Virus record (IMG/VR): IMGVR_UViG_3300017917_000954
Span: 1 to 34,748 of that record
Origin: a virus
DNA: 34,748 bases
Reading direction: 5' to 3' (one strand)
The stretch's first letter is position 1. The number at the start of each line of letters is the position of its first letter. The translations under genes were made by a program, and so were the position numbers. This document shows positions 15,815-22,585 of the stretch, in pieces. The notes under the pieces are model-generated. The model saw nothing but the letters and a program-made list of their open reading frames with translations. It was not told the DNA's origin and made no database searches.

Positions 15815-16846
15815 ATGACAACAGTCACAATCAAAAACGGTAGTTATAGAAACCGACCTGTAGCCAATGTAAGTTTTGCATTGGTAAAAGGTTTTCAAAC
15901 TGGTGCCAAGGGTAACTTTGTCACAGTAAAATCGGATGGCTACTTTGGACCAGAGTTTGACGAGGTGCGTATCAAAGTAGATTCAATCGAAGACATTGAA
16001 TTTGCCGCCGGTACTCCTGTCTTGTCCAATGAGTCAGCACCAGAACCTCATGTAGAAGTTGTGCATGAAACTGACGAGCAAGCCATTGAGCGTATTCGTA
16101 CTCGTTTCCAGATCTTGGATGAAATGACCAAGGCAGCAACCACAGGTGACATCCGTGCTATGATTGTGTCGGGTCCTCCAGGTGTGGGCAAATCATACGG
16201 TGTAGAAAAGATTGTGGAACAGGCCTGTTTGTTTGACAAATTGTCGGGCAAGCGATTGCGAGCAGAAGTAGTTAAAGGTTCAGCAACACCGATTGGTTTG
16301 TATCAAACGCTATACAAGTATTCTGACAAGAACTGTATGTTGGTGTTTGACGACTGTGATTCAATTTTGGTTGATGATGTTGCCCTGAACTTGCTGAAAG
16401 GTGCCTTAGACTCTGGTTCCAAACGTAAGATTTCATGGTTATCAGAATCCAGTAGTTTACGTCGCGAGGGCATTCCTGACAGTTTCAACTTCAACGGTTC
16501 CATCATCTTTATCACAAACTTAAAGTTTGACAAGATGAAAAGCCAAAAGCTCAAGGATCACTTGGACGCTTTACAGAGTCGCTGTCACTATCTGGACTTG
16601 ACCTTGGACACAATGCGTGACAAGATCTTGCGTATCAAACAAATTGCCGCAGATGGCGCATTGTTTGAAAACATGGACTTGGACAAAGAAGCAGAAACAG
16701 AAGTAATTGAGTTCATGGAAGAACACCGTAACTCGTTGCGTGAAGTAAGTTTGCGTATGGCAATCAAGATTGGACAGCTACGCAAGAGCTTTGCTCTACG
16801 TTGGAAGGACATGGCTCGTATCACTTGTATGAAAGTAGCAGGCTAA
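15815..16846 (+). CDS. Phage AAA+ ATPase
   Basis: 343 residues. An N-terminal region of about 90 residues contains a small beta-rich part (TIKNGSYRNRPVANVSF) followed by an acidic linker. The AAA+ core has Walker A GPPGVGKS at 120-127, Walker B LVFDDCD at 176-182, a sensor-1 region (GSIIFITNL) near 230, and a C-terminal helical lid. Phages of several groups carry such single AAA+ proteins, sometimes called ATPase or helicase-like; the role is unknown. It lacks the arrangement I would expect of the gp44 clamp-loader subunit. Start supported by AGGAG and a promoter just upstream. Confidence 0.82.
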   Translation: MTTVTIKNGSYRNRPVANVSFALVKGFQTGAKGNFVTVKSDGYFGPEFDEVRIKVDSIEDIEFAAGTPVLSNESAPEPHVEVVHETDEQAIERIRTRFQILDEMTKAATTGDIRAMIVSGPPGVGKSYGVEKIVEQACLFDKLSGKRLRAEVVKGSATPIGLYQTLYKYSDKNCMLVFDDCDSILVDDVALNLLKGALDSGSKRKISWLSESSSLRREGIPDSFNFNGSIIFITNLKFDKMKSQKLKDHLDALQSRCHYLDLTLDTMRDKILRIKQIAADGALFENMDLDKEAETEVIEFMEEHRNSLREVSLRMAIKIGQLRKSFALRWKDMARITCMKVAG

Positions 16847-16847
16847 T

Positions 16848-16988
16848 ATGATCTCACCGTATGCATTGATGTTATACAGTGTATTATTTGTGGTAGGCGG
16901 AACCAACAAACAATCTCGAGCAATTGGATTAGTTGGGTTTGTTATCGGTTTTGTAGAAGCCGTTGCTCCGTTTTTGGGTTACAAATAA
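16848..16988 (+). CDS. Tiny membrane protein, 46 residues
   Basis: Begins one base after the AAA+ stop. Two hydrophobic stretches (PYALMLYSVLFVVGG and IGLVGFVIGFVEAVAPFLG) joined by a short polar, positively charged turn (NKQSR) suggest a two-pass helical hairpin in the inner membrane. Size and topology resemble small holin-like or phage-encoded membrane modulators, but there is no family match I can name. Stop and next start overlap (TAATG), so the next gene is coupled. Confidence 0.6.
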   Translation: MISPYALMLYSVLFVVGGTNKQSRAIGLVGFVIGFVEAVAPFLGYK

Positions 16989-17080
16989 TGGCATGGCTGG
17001 GTGTCTTGTTACTGATGGTATTAGGACACCCAGGCTGGGCTGTGATATTGGCCGTGATGATTTTGTTGGCAGGTGATTGA
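16988..17080 (+). CDS. Tiny membrane protein, 30 residues
   Basis: Thirty residues, nearly all hydrophobic (AWLGVLLLMVLGHPGWAVI then LAVMILLAGD), long enough for one membrane helix or a short hairpin broken at the HPG turn. Its ATG overlaps the stop of the preceding tiny membrane gene. It ends just before a tandem hairpin and terminator, so it is the last gene of the AAA+ transcription unit. Too short to assign; real coding status is supported by position, overlap and composition only. Confidence 0.5.
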   Translation: MAWLGVLLLMVLGHPGWAVILAVMILLAGD

Positions 17081-17095
17081 TAAACAGTTAGCTCC

Positions 17096-17117
17096 TGGAC
17101 TGTATAACCACAGTCCA
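17096..17117 (+). other. RNA hairpin before the terminator
   Basis: TGGACTG (17096-17102) pairs perfectly with CAGTCCA (17111-17117) around an eight-base loop, seven bases before the terminator stem. It may protect the transcript 3' end or be part of a two-hairpin terminator. Confidence 0.5.
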
Positions 17118-17123
17118 TTTTAC

Positions 17124-17154
17124 CAGGTACCCCTAAAAAGGTACCTGTTTTTTT
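17124..17154 (+). terminator. Intrinsic terminator overlapping the uvsW promoter
   Basis: Perfect stem CAGGTACC (17124-17131) with GGTACCTG (17140-17147), loop CCTAAAAA, then seven T (17148-17154). The last two T are also the first bases of the TTGACT -35 box of the next promoter. Confidence 0.92.
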
Positions 17155-17181
17155 GACTTTTGCTTTCAAGGTAACTATAAT
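17153..17181 (+). promoter_or_regulatory. Consensus-like sigma70 promoter of uvsW, leaderless geometry
   Basis: TTGACT (17153-17158), 17-base spacer, TATAAT (17176-17181). Only seven bases separate the -10 box from the ATG at 17189, so the transcript should begin at or one base before the start codon. No Shine-Dalgarno is possible on such an mRNA. Confidence 0.8.
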
Positions 17182-17188
17182 ATATACA

Positions 17189-18664
17189 ATGAGAACCGCC
17201 ACAATTATAATCAAAGACGAAGTAAATATCAAGATTGAAGGTCTGGAACTTGATGTACGCAAAGCTCTAGTAAACAAATTCAAATATGATGTGCCTTACG
17301 CCAGATACCTTCCTGCGGTACGGTTAGGACGATGGGATGGCAAAGTCAGCTACTTTCAATTGGGTGGTAGCACTTATGTGAATCTGTTACCAGAAATTAT
17401 TCCCATATTAGAAGAATACAACTACGATATTGAGTTAGATGATCAACGTGATTATCGAACAGTATTTGACTTTGATCCTGTACAAGAGGACAGCTTTGCT
17501 CATGTGCTATGGCCCAAAGGACATCCAGCTGCCGGACAACCCATAATGATGCGTGACTATCAGTGTGCTATAGTCAATAACTTTTTAAAAAATCCTCAGT
17601 GTTTACAGGAAATTGCCACAGGTGCTGGCAAAACAATCATGACAGCGGCACTGAGTCAGCGGTGTGAACCTTATGGCCGCACCATTGTTATTGTTCCTAA
17701 TAAAAGTCTGGTTACACAAACAGAAGATGACTATCGCAACATGGGACTGGATGTGGGTGTGTACTTTGGAGACAGAAAAGAATGGGGCCGCACACATACC
17801 ATTTGTACTTGGCAAAGTTTAAATGTCTTACTTAAAAATACCAAAGCAGGCAGTGCTGCAGAAGACTGTACCATTTCAGAGTTCATTGAAGATGTTGTAT
17901 GTGTCATGGTTGATGAAGTACATATGGCCAAAGCAGATGCTCTTAAAAGTTTACTCACAGGTGTAATGAGCCGTATTCCTATTCGTTGGGGACTCACAGG
18001 AACTGTACCCAAAGAAGCTTTTGAGTTTCAAAGTTTACACGTAAGTATTGGTCCAGTTATTTCAAGACTGGCTGCAAGTGAGCTACAGGAAATGGGACAT
18101 TTGTCTAACTGTCATGTAAACATTGTACAGTTTCAAGATCATGTAGAGTACAACAACTATCAAAGTGAATTAAAGTACTTGTTGGAAGAATCAGGAAGAC
18201 TAGATGCTATGGCTGAAGTAATTGCTCGTGTAAAAGAAACAGGCAATACCCTGGTGCTAGTGGATCGTGTGGCAGCAGGACAAGAACTAGTTCGACGCTT
18301 GGGTGACCGTGCTGTGTTTGTATCGGGTGCAACTAAAGCAAAAGATCGTAAGGAAGAATATGATGAAGTGGCTGATGTGGATGACAAAATTATTGTGGCA
18401 ACATACGGAGTGGCTGCCGTTGGTATTAATATTCCTCGCATCTTTAATCTTGTGCTTGTGGAACCTGGTAAAAGTTTTGTTCGAGTAATTCAAAGTATAG
18501 GACGAGGTATTCGCAAAGCCGAAGACAAAGACTTTGTGCAAATTTGGGACTTGACCAGTACCTGTAAATTTGCCAAACGGCATCTGACCAAACGCAAGCA
18601 GTATTACAAAGAAGCCAAGTATCCATTTACACAGGAAAAACTTGAGTGGATGAAGATAAAATAA
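17189..18664 (+). CDS. uvsW: UvsW-type superfamily 2 helicase
   Basis: ATP-dependent helicase that, in T4, processes R-loops, D-loops and branched DNA and switches replication from origin- to recombination-dependent mode. 491 residues. An N-terminal double-strand-binding-like region (IKIEGLELDVRKAL, GRWDGKVSYF) is shared with T4 UvsW. Helicase motifs: Walker A ATGAGKT at 143-149, DEVH at 242-245, GLTGT near 269, and the QSIGRGIRK motif VI near 430. Start at 17189; an in-frame TTG at 17153 is in fact the -35 box. No ribosome-binding site, consistent with leaderless translation. Firm family call. Confidence 0.93.
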   Translation: MRTATIIIKDEVNIKIEGLELDVRKALVNKFKYDVPYARYLPAVRLGRWDGKVSYFQLGGSTYVNLLPEIIPILEEYNYDIELDDQRDYRTVFDFDPVQEDSFAHVLWPKGHPAAGQPIMMRDYQCAIVNNFLKNPQCLQEIATGAGKTIMTAALSQRCEPYGRTIVIVPNKSLVTQTEDDYRNMGLDVGVYFGDRKEWGRTHTICTWQSLNVLLKNTKAGSAAEDCTISEFIEDVVCVMVDEVHMAKADALKSLLTGVMSRIPIRWGLTGTVPKEAFEFQSLHVSIGPVISRLAASELQEMGHLSNCHVNIVQFQDHVEYNNYQSELKYLLEESGRLDAMAEVIARVKETGNTLVLVDRVAAGQELVRRLGDRAVFVSGATKAKDRKEEYDEVADVDDKIIVATYGVAAVGINIPRIFNLVLVEPGKSFVRVIQSIGRGIRKAEDKDFVQIWDLTSTCKFAKRHLTKRKQYYKEAKYPFTQEKLEWMKIK

Positions 18665-18665
18665 C

Positions 18666-18694
18666 TTGACTTTTGAACTTGAATACTATATTAT
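18666..18694 (+). promoter_or_regulatory. Sigma70-like promoter, leaderless geometry
   Basis: TTGACT (18666-18671), 17-base spacer, TATTAT (18689-18694); alternative -10 boxes TATATT and TATACT overlap at other spacings. The ATG at 18701 follows six bases later. It shares TTGACTTTTG with the uvsW promoter, so both belong to the same class. Confidence 0.62.
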
Positions 18695-18700
18695 ACTAAC

Positions 18701-19201
18701 ATGAGAATATTAACATTAGACAACCAAAGTTTTGACCTTGATCACTTACCAGAAGAAGTAGATGACATGCGTTTTGCTATACTGGATAACAGTACACCAG
18801 CAGATCCCGATTATCATTACATACCATTGATATTCTTGGAAAGTTTCAATGCACCGGCGTTAGTTCTACGCATTGGCAATAAGAAAATTAAAATGCCTGT
18901 AGACTGGCAAATCCTTATTGGAGAGCCTGATTTAGGCGACCTAGAAGTGTTGCCACTGACATCAATTAACGACCGTGGATTTAAAGCATTCCAGTTTAAT
19001 CCACTCAGCAGTTTCCGCCCTAGTTTTCCCGACATTGAAATTATAGACGTATACCAAGAGGTTGCTTGGTATGCTCCTAAACTAAAGAACGGACAAATGC
19101 TGTGCGTTCCATTGGATGACTCGGACAAACCGGAATGTGTTTACTTTGTCAAAGACATTAGCCGCAACTGTGAAATTGTAGACTACAACAAGGCATGGTA
19201 G
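18701..19201 (+). CDS. Conserved phage hypothetical protein
   Basis: 166 residues, starting RILTLDNQSFDLDHLPEEV. It looks like a compact alpha/beta protein with hydrophobic strands (VLRIGNKKIKMPVDWQILIG, VLPLTSINDRGFKAF). No enzyme motif or membrane segment. The general look is that of a conserved hypothetical in marine T4-type phages, function unknown. Probably translated from a leaderless or near-leaderless mRNA. It is followed by a chain of overlapping small genes running to 22190. Confidence 0.72.
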   Translation: MRILTLDNQSFDLDHLPEEVDDMRFAILDNSTPADPDYHYIPLIFLESFNAPALVLRIGNKKIKMPVDWQILIGEPDLGDLEVLPLTSINDRGFKAFQFNPLSSFRPSFPDIEIIDVYQEVAWYAPKLKNGQMLCVPLDDSDKPECVYFVKDISRNCEIVDYNKAW

Positions 19202-19203
19202 AT

Positions 19204-19464
19204 ATGGGCACACTTAAACCCGGAGCAACTTACATATACGAACGGCACGATGGGATAATCTATGCTCGAGAGATGGGTGCAAATCCTCAAGATAGATTTG
19301 TAGTTGGGTATGAATCTTCTAGCGAGTACGATCCTGTGCGTGCCGATATCAAAGAAAATCAACTTTGGCGCAATATTCATCTAGCTGCTCGATCCAATCC
19401 TGCACTAAAAGAAGCTCTGGATCGTGTCAAAGTTTTATACGAGTTAAGCAAAGATGAGCGATAA
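19204..19464 (+). CDS. Conserved small phage protein
   Basis: 86 residues. TLKPGATYIYERHDGIIYAREMG near the start suggests a beta-hairpin; the C-terminal half is helical (IHLAARSNPALKEALDRV). An alternative in-frame ATG lies at 19195; 19204 is preferred because AAGG then sits about ten bases upstream and LKPGATYIYER starts right after. Function unknown. Overlaps the next gene by 11 bases. Confidence 0.68.
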   Translation: MGTLKPGATYIYERHDGIIYAREMGANPQDRFVVGYESSSEYDPVRADIKENQLWRNIHLAARSNPALKEALDRVKVLYELSKDER

Positions 19465-19897
19465 GTTAAACATAGCAAACGAAATGGCAGTTTTTGATCG
19501 TAAAGATCGAACATTCTACGACAGCTTGACCGACGAAGAACGCAAGAAGTTTAGCACCTTCTTGATGATACGCTGGGGATCAAGCATCAACGGATCACGC
19601 GAACTTCAAGAGTATTATGTACAAAGTTGCAATCATTATCTTAACAAAAACTTCTTTGCGTTGAGCCGGCATCCTAAACTACAGTGGTTGTGTGCCACCG
19701 CGGTTAGTCCGGGCATGGGCACACATAGGCACAACTGGATTGCTCCTAAAAAGAAAGAATCTGGCGCATCGGGGTTAAAGAAACAACTAGTAGAACTATT
19801 TCCGCATTACAAAGACGACGAAATAGAACTATTGGCAAAAATCACTACTAAAAAAGAACTTGATGCATATATCAAGGCACACGGCAACGACAAATGA
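19454..19897 (+). CDS. Possible clamp-loader small-subunit-like protein
   Basis: 147 residues. The order YDSLTDEERKKFSTFLMIRW, then GSRELQEYYVQSCNHYLNKNFF, then HPKLQWLCATAVSPGMG with a basic PKKK and a final DEIELLAKITTKKELDAY recalls, in layout, phage clamp-loader A subunits (gp62-like), where a conserved aromatic N-region is followed by 'H-P-x-L-Q-W' and a helical C-terminus. This is weak resemblance from memory, and no gp44 gene lies in the window. Otherwise a conserved phage hypothetical. Overlaps the next gene by four bases. Confidence 0.45.
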   Translation: MSDKLNIANEMAVFDRKDRTFYDSLTDEERKKFSTFLMIRWGSSINGSRELQEYYVQSCNHYLNKNFFALSRHPKLQWLCATAVSPGMGTHRHNWIAPKKKESGASGLKKQLVELFPHYKDDEIELLAKITTKKELDAYIKAHGNDK

Positions 19898-20598
19898 GTT
19901 TTGAACGATTGGTAGTCAATGGGTGTAGCTACATGGCTCATTATGCCACTGGTCAAGGACACACTAAATTAGCACAGAAACTTGATATACCAACTGCTGA
20001 AAATCTATCTTTGCCGGGTTCATGTAACAGTCGTATAATAAGAACATGCTTGCAGGATTCGTACAAGACAACACAGTCTACATTGTATGTTATAGGATTG
20101 ACTTTTTTAAGTAGAATTGAAATTCCAGTGAGTCTTACTGAACATCCAGTGGAAGGCAAATGGATTAGTTTACAAAATCAAGTTAATTATAATCAAACAT
20201 ACGAGGCGCATTGGACGCATAAAGATACCAAACAGTTATTGGAATTAAACCTAAAACTAGACCTAAGCAGTACACGAGATAGATTTGAAAATCTAATTTA
20301 TAATCTGTTAAGTTTAGTTGATAGTTTACACAGTCGTGGGCATAGTGCATTGATTTATAAACAGGTCAATGATGTGCATACGGATATCATAGATCAAACG
20401 TTGGCTTTATCTTATTGCTCTAACACTAATTTTGTACATAGATTAAACTGGCATGCAAATATTTGGCAGTTTAATCAAGGAGTAAAGTGGGCGCCAAAAG
20501 ATGAATTATTGCCACTGGACGCAAGACATCCACAAATTGGGGATAATATTGCACTTACTGAGTTTTTATCAGATTATATTAAAAATGTATCAGTGTAG
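19894..20598 (+). CDS. SGNH/GDSL-like protein with GCS nucleophile motif
   Basis: 234 residues with the four-block layout of SGNH hydrolases: block I VNGCSYM (Asp of GDS replaced by Cys, Ser kept), block II LSLPGSCNSRII, block III YVIGLTFLSR, and block V LDARHPQIG (Asp...His). Family members are esterases or acyl transferases acting on lipids and sugars; O-deacetylation or acetylation of surface glycan is a reasonable guess here. One of four such genes in the window (with 23717, 25406 and 27541). No signal peptide, so it acts in the cytoplasm or in the virion. Confidence 0.65.
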   Translation: MSFERLVVNGCSYMAHYATGQGHTKLAQKLDIPTAENLSLPGSCNSRIIRTCLQDSYKTTQSTLYVIGLTFLSRIEIPVSLTEHPVEGKWISLQNQVNYNQTYEAHWTHKDTKQLLELNLKLDLSSTRDRFENLIYNLLSLVDSLHSRGHSALIYKQVNDVHTDIIDQTLALSYCSNTNFVHRLNWHANIWQFNQGVKWAPKDELLPLDARHPQIGDNIALTEFLSDYIKNVSV

Positions 20599-21256
20599 AT
20601 ATTGTAAACGAGACTTTGTCAAAGAAACAACGCTAGCGGTTCACGTTTGTGAGCCAAAACGTCGTCATCAAGAAAAAGACGAACGTGGAGTGCAATTAGG
20701 GTTTCAAGCCTACATCAAATTTTATGAAGTAACCCAAGGATCAGCAAAGTTAAAAACGTTTGATGACTTTGCTGAATCAAGTTTCTATCGTGCTTTTGTT
20801 AAATTTGGTCGCTATTGTGTGAGTATCCGGGCCATCAATCCAGCACGCTTTACTGAATGGTTAATCAAGCAAAACAAAAAGATTGACTATTGGTGTAAAG
20901 ATAGCATTTACACAGAATACTTGTTGGATTATTTGCGTGTAGAAAATGTAAACGATGCCTTGGCTAGAGCCATTGAGTACAGCATGGACTGGGCAGAAAA
21001 ATCAGGGCACCCAGCACATGATTGTTTACGCTACGGTAATACAAATACCATGGCCTATGCTGTGACCACTGGACGTATCAGTCCTTGGGTATTGTATAAT
21101 TCAGAATCAGGATTGAAGTTTTTAAGCGAGCTAGATGCCACACAAGTGGCCATGGTTTGGCCTTATATCGACTCTGAAGTTTGGTCTAAAAAGTTTGCCG
21201 ACTACATGGCCGATCAAGAGTATGCACGCGACATATTAAAGAAAGCAGGTTGGTAA
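20585..21256 (+). CDS. Zinc-finger phage protein
   Basis: 223 residues. The N-terminus YQCRYCKRDFVKETTLAVHVC is a C2H2-like or C2HC finger (CxxC at 4-7, then HxC around 20-22) followed by a basic patch (KRRHQ). The rest (FVKFGRYCVSIRAINPARF; GRISPWVLYN; ARDILKKAGW) is conserved-looking but has no named domain. Nucleic-acid binding is inferred from the finger alone. Start at 20585 places the finger at the terminus; a longer in-frame reading from 20501 lies wholly inside the preceding gene. It runs into the next gene with a TAATG overlap. Confidence 0.75.
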   Translation: MYQCRYCKRDFVKETTLAVHVCEPKRRHQEKDERGVQLGFQAYIKFYEVTQGSAKLKTFDDFAESSFYRAFVKFGRYCVSIRAINPARFTEWLIKQNKKIDYWCKDSIYTEYLLDYLRVENVNDALARAIEYSMDWAEKSGHPAHDCLRYGNTNTMAYAVTTGRISPWVLYNSESGLKFLSELDATQVAMVWPYIDSEVWSKKFADYMADQEYARDILKKAGW

Positions 21257-21615
21257 TGGAAACAGTAATTATTTTGTTAGCGTTGTTTGGAATCAAGCAT
21301 TTTTTAGCTGACTTCCTTTGGCAATTTCCGTACATGGTTGCAGACAAAGGGTATTATGGTGCCCCAGGCGGAATGACTCATGCTATGTTGCATGGACTAC
21401 TTACATTCTTTGTGTTGATAGGATTTACCCGACCTGAAGATGCTGTTACACTGTCTCTGATAGATACTGCGATACACTATCACATTGACTGGGCAAAAAC
21501 CAATCTAAGTCAAGGGTTGACCACAGCCGATCATAGATTTTGGGTTTGGTTTGGACTGGATCAGACTTTACATTATTTGACTTATATCGCTATCATAGGT
21601 ATAATTGTGTTATGA
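21256..21615 (+). CDS. DUF3307-like membrane protein
   Basis: 119 residues with about three to four hydrophobic helices. KHFLADFLWQF near residue 12, AMLHGLLTFF near 45, a conserved HYHIDWAK near 72, and WFGLDQTLHYLTY near 97 match the His/Asp-rich pattern of the DUF3307 family, a membrane family of unknown function. Conserved His and Asp facing the membrane suggest metal binding or catalysis, but this is unproven. Coupled on both sides (TAATG start, ATGA end). Confidence 0.75.
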   Translation: METVIILLALFGIKHFLADFLWQFPYMVADKGYYGAPGGMTHAMLHGLLTFFVLIGFTRPEDAVTLSLIDTAIHYHIDWAKTNLSQGLTTADHRFWVWFGLDQTLHYLTYIAIIGIIVL

Positions 21616-22190
21616 GCGCAGATATTGACATTGACTTTGCTGACAGGGAAAGCATACTAAAGTTAATTGACACTGTGCCAGCACGACAACTGCATCAAGG
21701 ACAAGTGAGACGTCATAACTCGGGTGTTTACGTAACAGACATTCCCTATGATCCTGTAAACCAATGTGCAGCCATTGACTACGAAACAGCAGAAGCTCGT
21801 GGTTACTTTAAAATAGACTTTCTTAACATGACTGTGTACAACTTGGTTAAGAGTCCTGAACATTATGAGCAAATGCAAGCACAAGAACCACCTTGGACTC
21901 GTTTATGGACAGACTCTGCTTGGGCTAGCCAACTAGCACACATCGGTAACTACACTGGACTGTTGGCCACAATGCGTCCAGATTCAATACCCAGAATGGC
22001 AGCATTTATCAGTATTATTAGGCCCGGAAAAGCGCACTTACAAAATCGACCCTGGGCAGAAGTGTTCGAATCAGTATGGGATGGAGATGACAGTCGGGGA
22101 TATACGTTTAAAAAAGCTCATGCGGTGAGCTATGCAGCCTTGGTAGCCTTGCACATGAATTTGCTCAATCAACCCGTCGAACCAGCGTAA
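21612..22190 (+). CDS. Miniature DNA polymerase III alpha (DnaE)-like protein
   Basis: 192 residues resembling a condensed C-family polymerase core. ADIDIDF at 3-9 corresponds to the DnaE palm strand PDxDIDF with two catalytic Asp; FKIDFLNM at 66-73 corresponds to KFDFLGL with the third Asp; RRHNSGVYVTD at 33-43 corresponds to the RHAGGVVIA-type segment; MRPDSIPRMAAFISIIRPG corresponds to the LxPxxxxDxxAxxALxRPGP region; and FKKAHAVSYAALVALHM corresponds to FNKSHAxAYAxxSYQT. DnaE is about 1,100 residues with PHP, fingers, beta-binding and OB domains; nearly all are missing here. Polymerase, nuclease accessory or regulator roles are all possible. Start by ATGA overlap. The homology is by eye but covers several ordered motifs. 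Confidence 0.72.
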   Translation: MSADIDIDFADRESILKLIDTVPARQLHQGQVRRHNSGVYVTDIPYDPVNQCAAIDYETAEARGYFKIDFLNMTVYNLVKSPEHYEQMQAQEPPWTRLWTDSAWASQLAHIGNYTGLLATMRPDSIPRMAAFISIIRPGKAHLQNRPWAEVFESVWDGDDSRGYTFKKAHAVSYAALVALHMNLLNQPVEPA

Positions 22191-22542
22191 TTGATTTACG
22201 CTTTGATTTTTTTCTAGCAATATCAATCAAACTACACGCAGGGCCGTGTAAAATCTCTAGATCCTTGTTAACAAAGGTTTTTAAGTAGTTCTTGAAAGGA
22301 TCCCATTCTGACTTTAAGAATATATTAATGGGTATGGACCTATTGCTTTCCCACCACCAAACGTTGGCCAACTCTAAAAAATGTTTTTTTAACTCTAAAT
22401 CTTGTATGCTACCAAAATCGTAGATTGTAGTTATTATATCATCTTTGTTTTGTATAATTCCAACATATTCCGTGGAGCCGTAGACGCACAAAGTTATAAA
22501 AGGATATTTGTCTGCAAGTTTTGAAAAGATATCATTGCCCAT
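22165..22542 (-). CDS. Conserved small phage protein, minus-strand cassette
   Basis: 125 residues, no recognised domain. Features: a beta-rich first half (FITLCVYGSTEYVGIIQN; IITTIYDFGSI), a conserved-looking WWWESNRSIPINIFL near 61-75, and a strongly basic C-terminus (ARKKSKRKS). It looks like a conserved hypothetical of T4-type marine phages. Single-gene unit with its own TAAATA promoter; its 3' end overlaps the polymerase-like gene on the other strand by 26 bases. Confidence 0.68.
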   Translation of the reverse strand: MGNDIFSKLADKYPFITLCVYGSTEYVGIIQNKDDIITTIYDFGSIQDLELKKHFLELANVWWWESNRSIPINIFLKSEWDPFKNYLKTFVNKDLEILHGPACSLIDIARKKSKRKSITLVRRVD

Positions 22543-22551
22543 AATCAGAGA

Positions 22552-22557
22552 TATTTA
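22552..22557 (-). promoter_or_regulatory. T4-type late promoter core, minus strand
   Basis: Minus strand reads GGTAAATATC with the TAAATA core ending nine bases before the ATG at 22542. No ribosome site lies between. Confidence 0.5.
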
Positions 22558-22571
22558 CCAATTTAAAAATC

Positions 22572-22579
22572 GCTAAATA
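22572..22579 (+). promoter_or_regulatory. T4-type late promoter core, plus strand
   Basis: GCTAAATA, core TAAATA at 22574-22579, ending six bases before the ATG at 22586. With the facing element at 22552-22557 it makes a divergent late promoter pair in a 43-base gap. Confidence 0.5.
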
Positions 22580-22585
22580 ATAACT

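Noticed and set aside
15815-16846. AAA+ protein as the gp44 clamp-loader subunit
   Set aside because: It has a Walker A and B but a different N-terminal region and lacks the early 'WVEKYRP'-type start; clamp and small subunit are not next to it.
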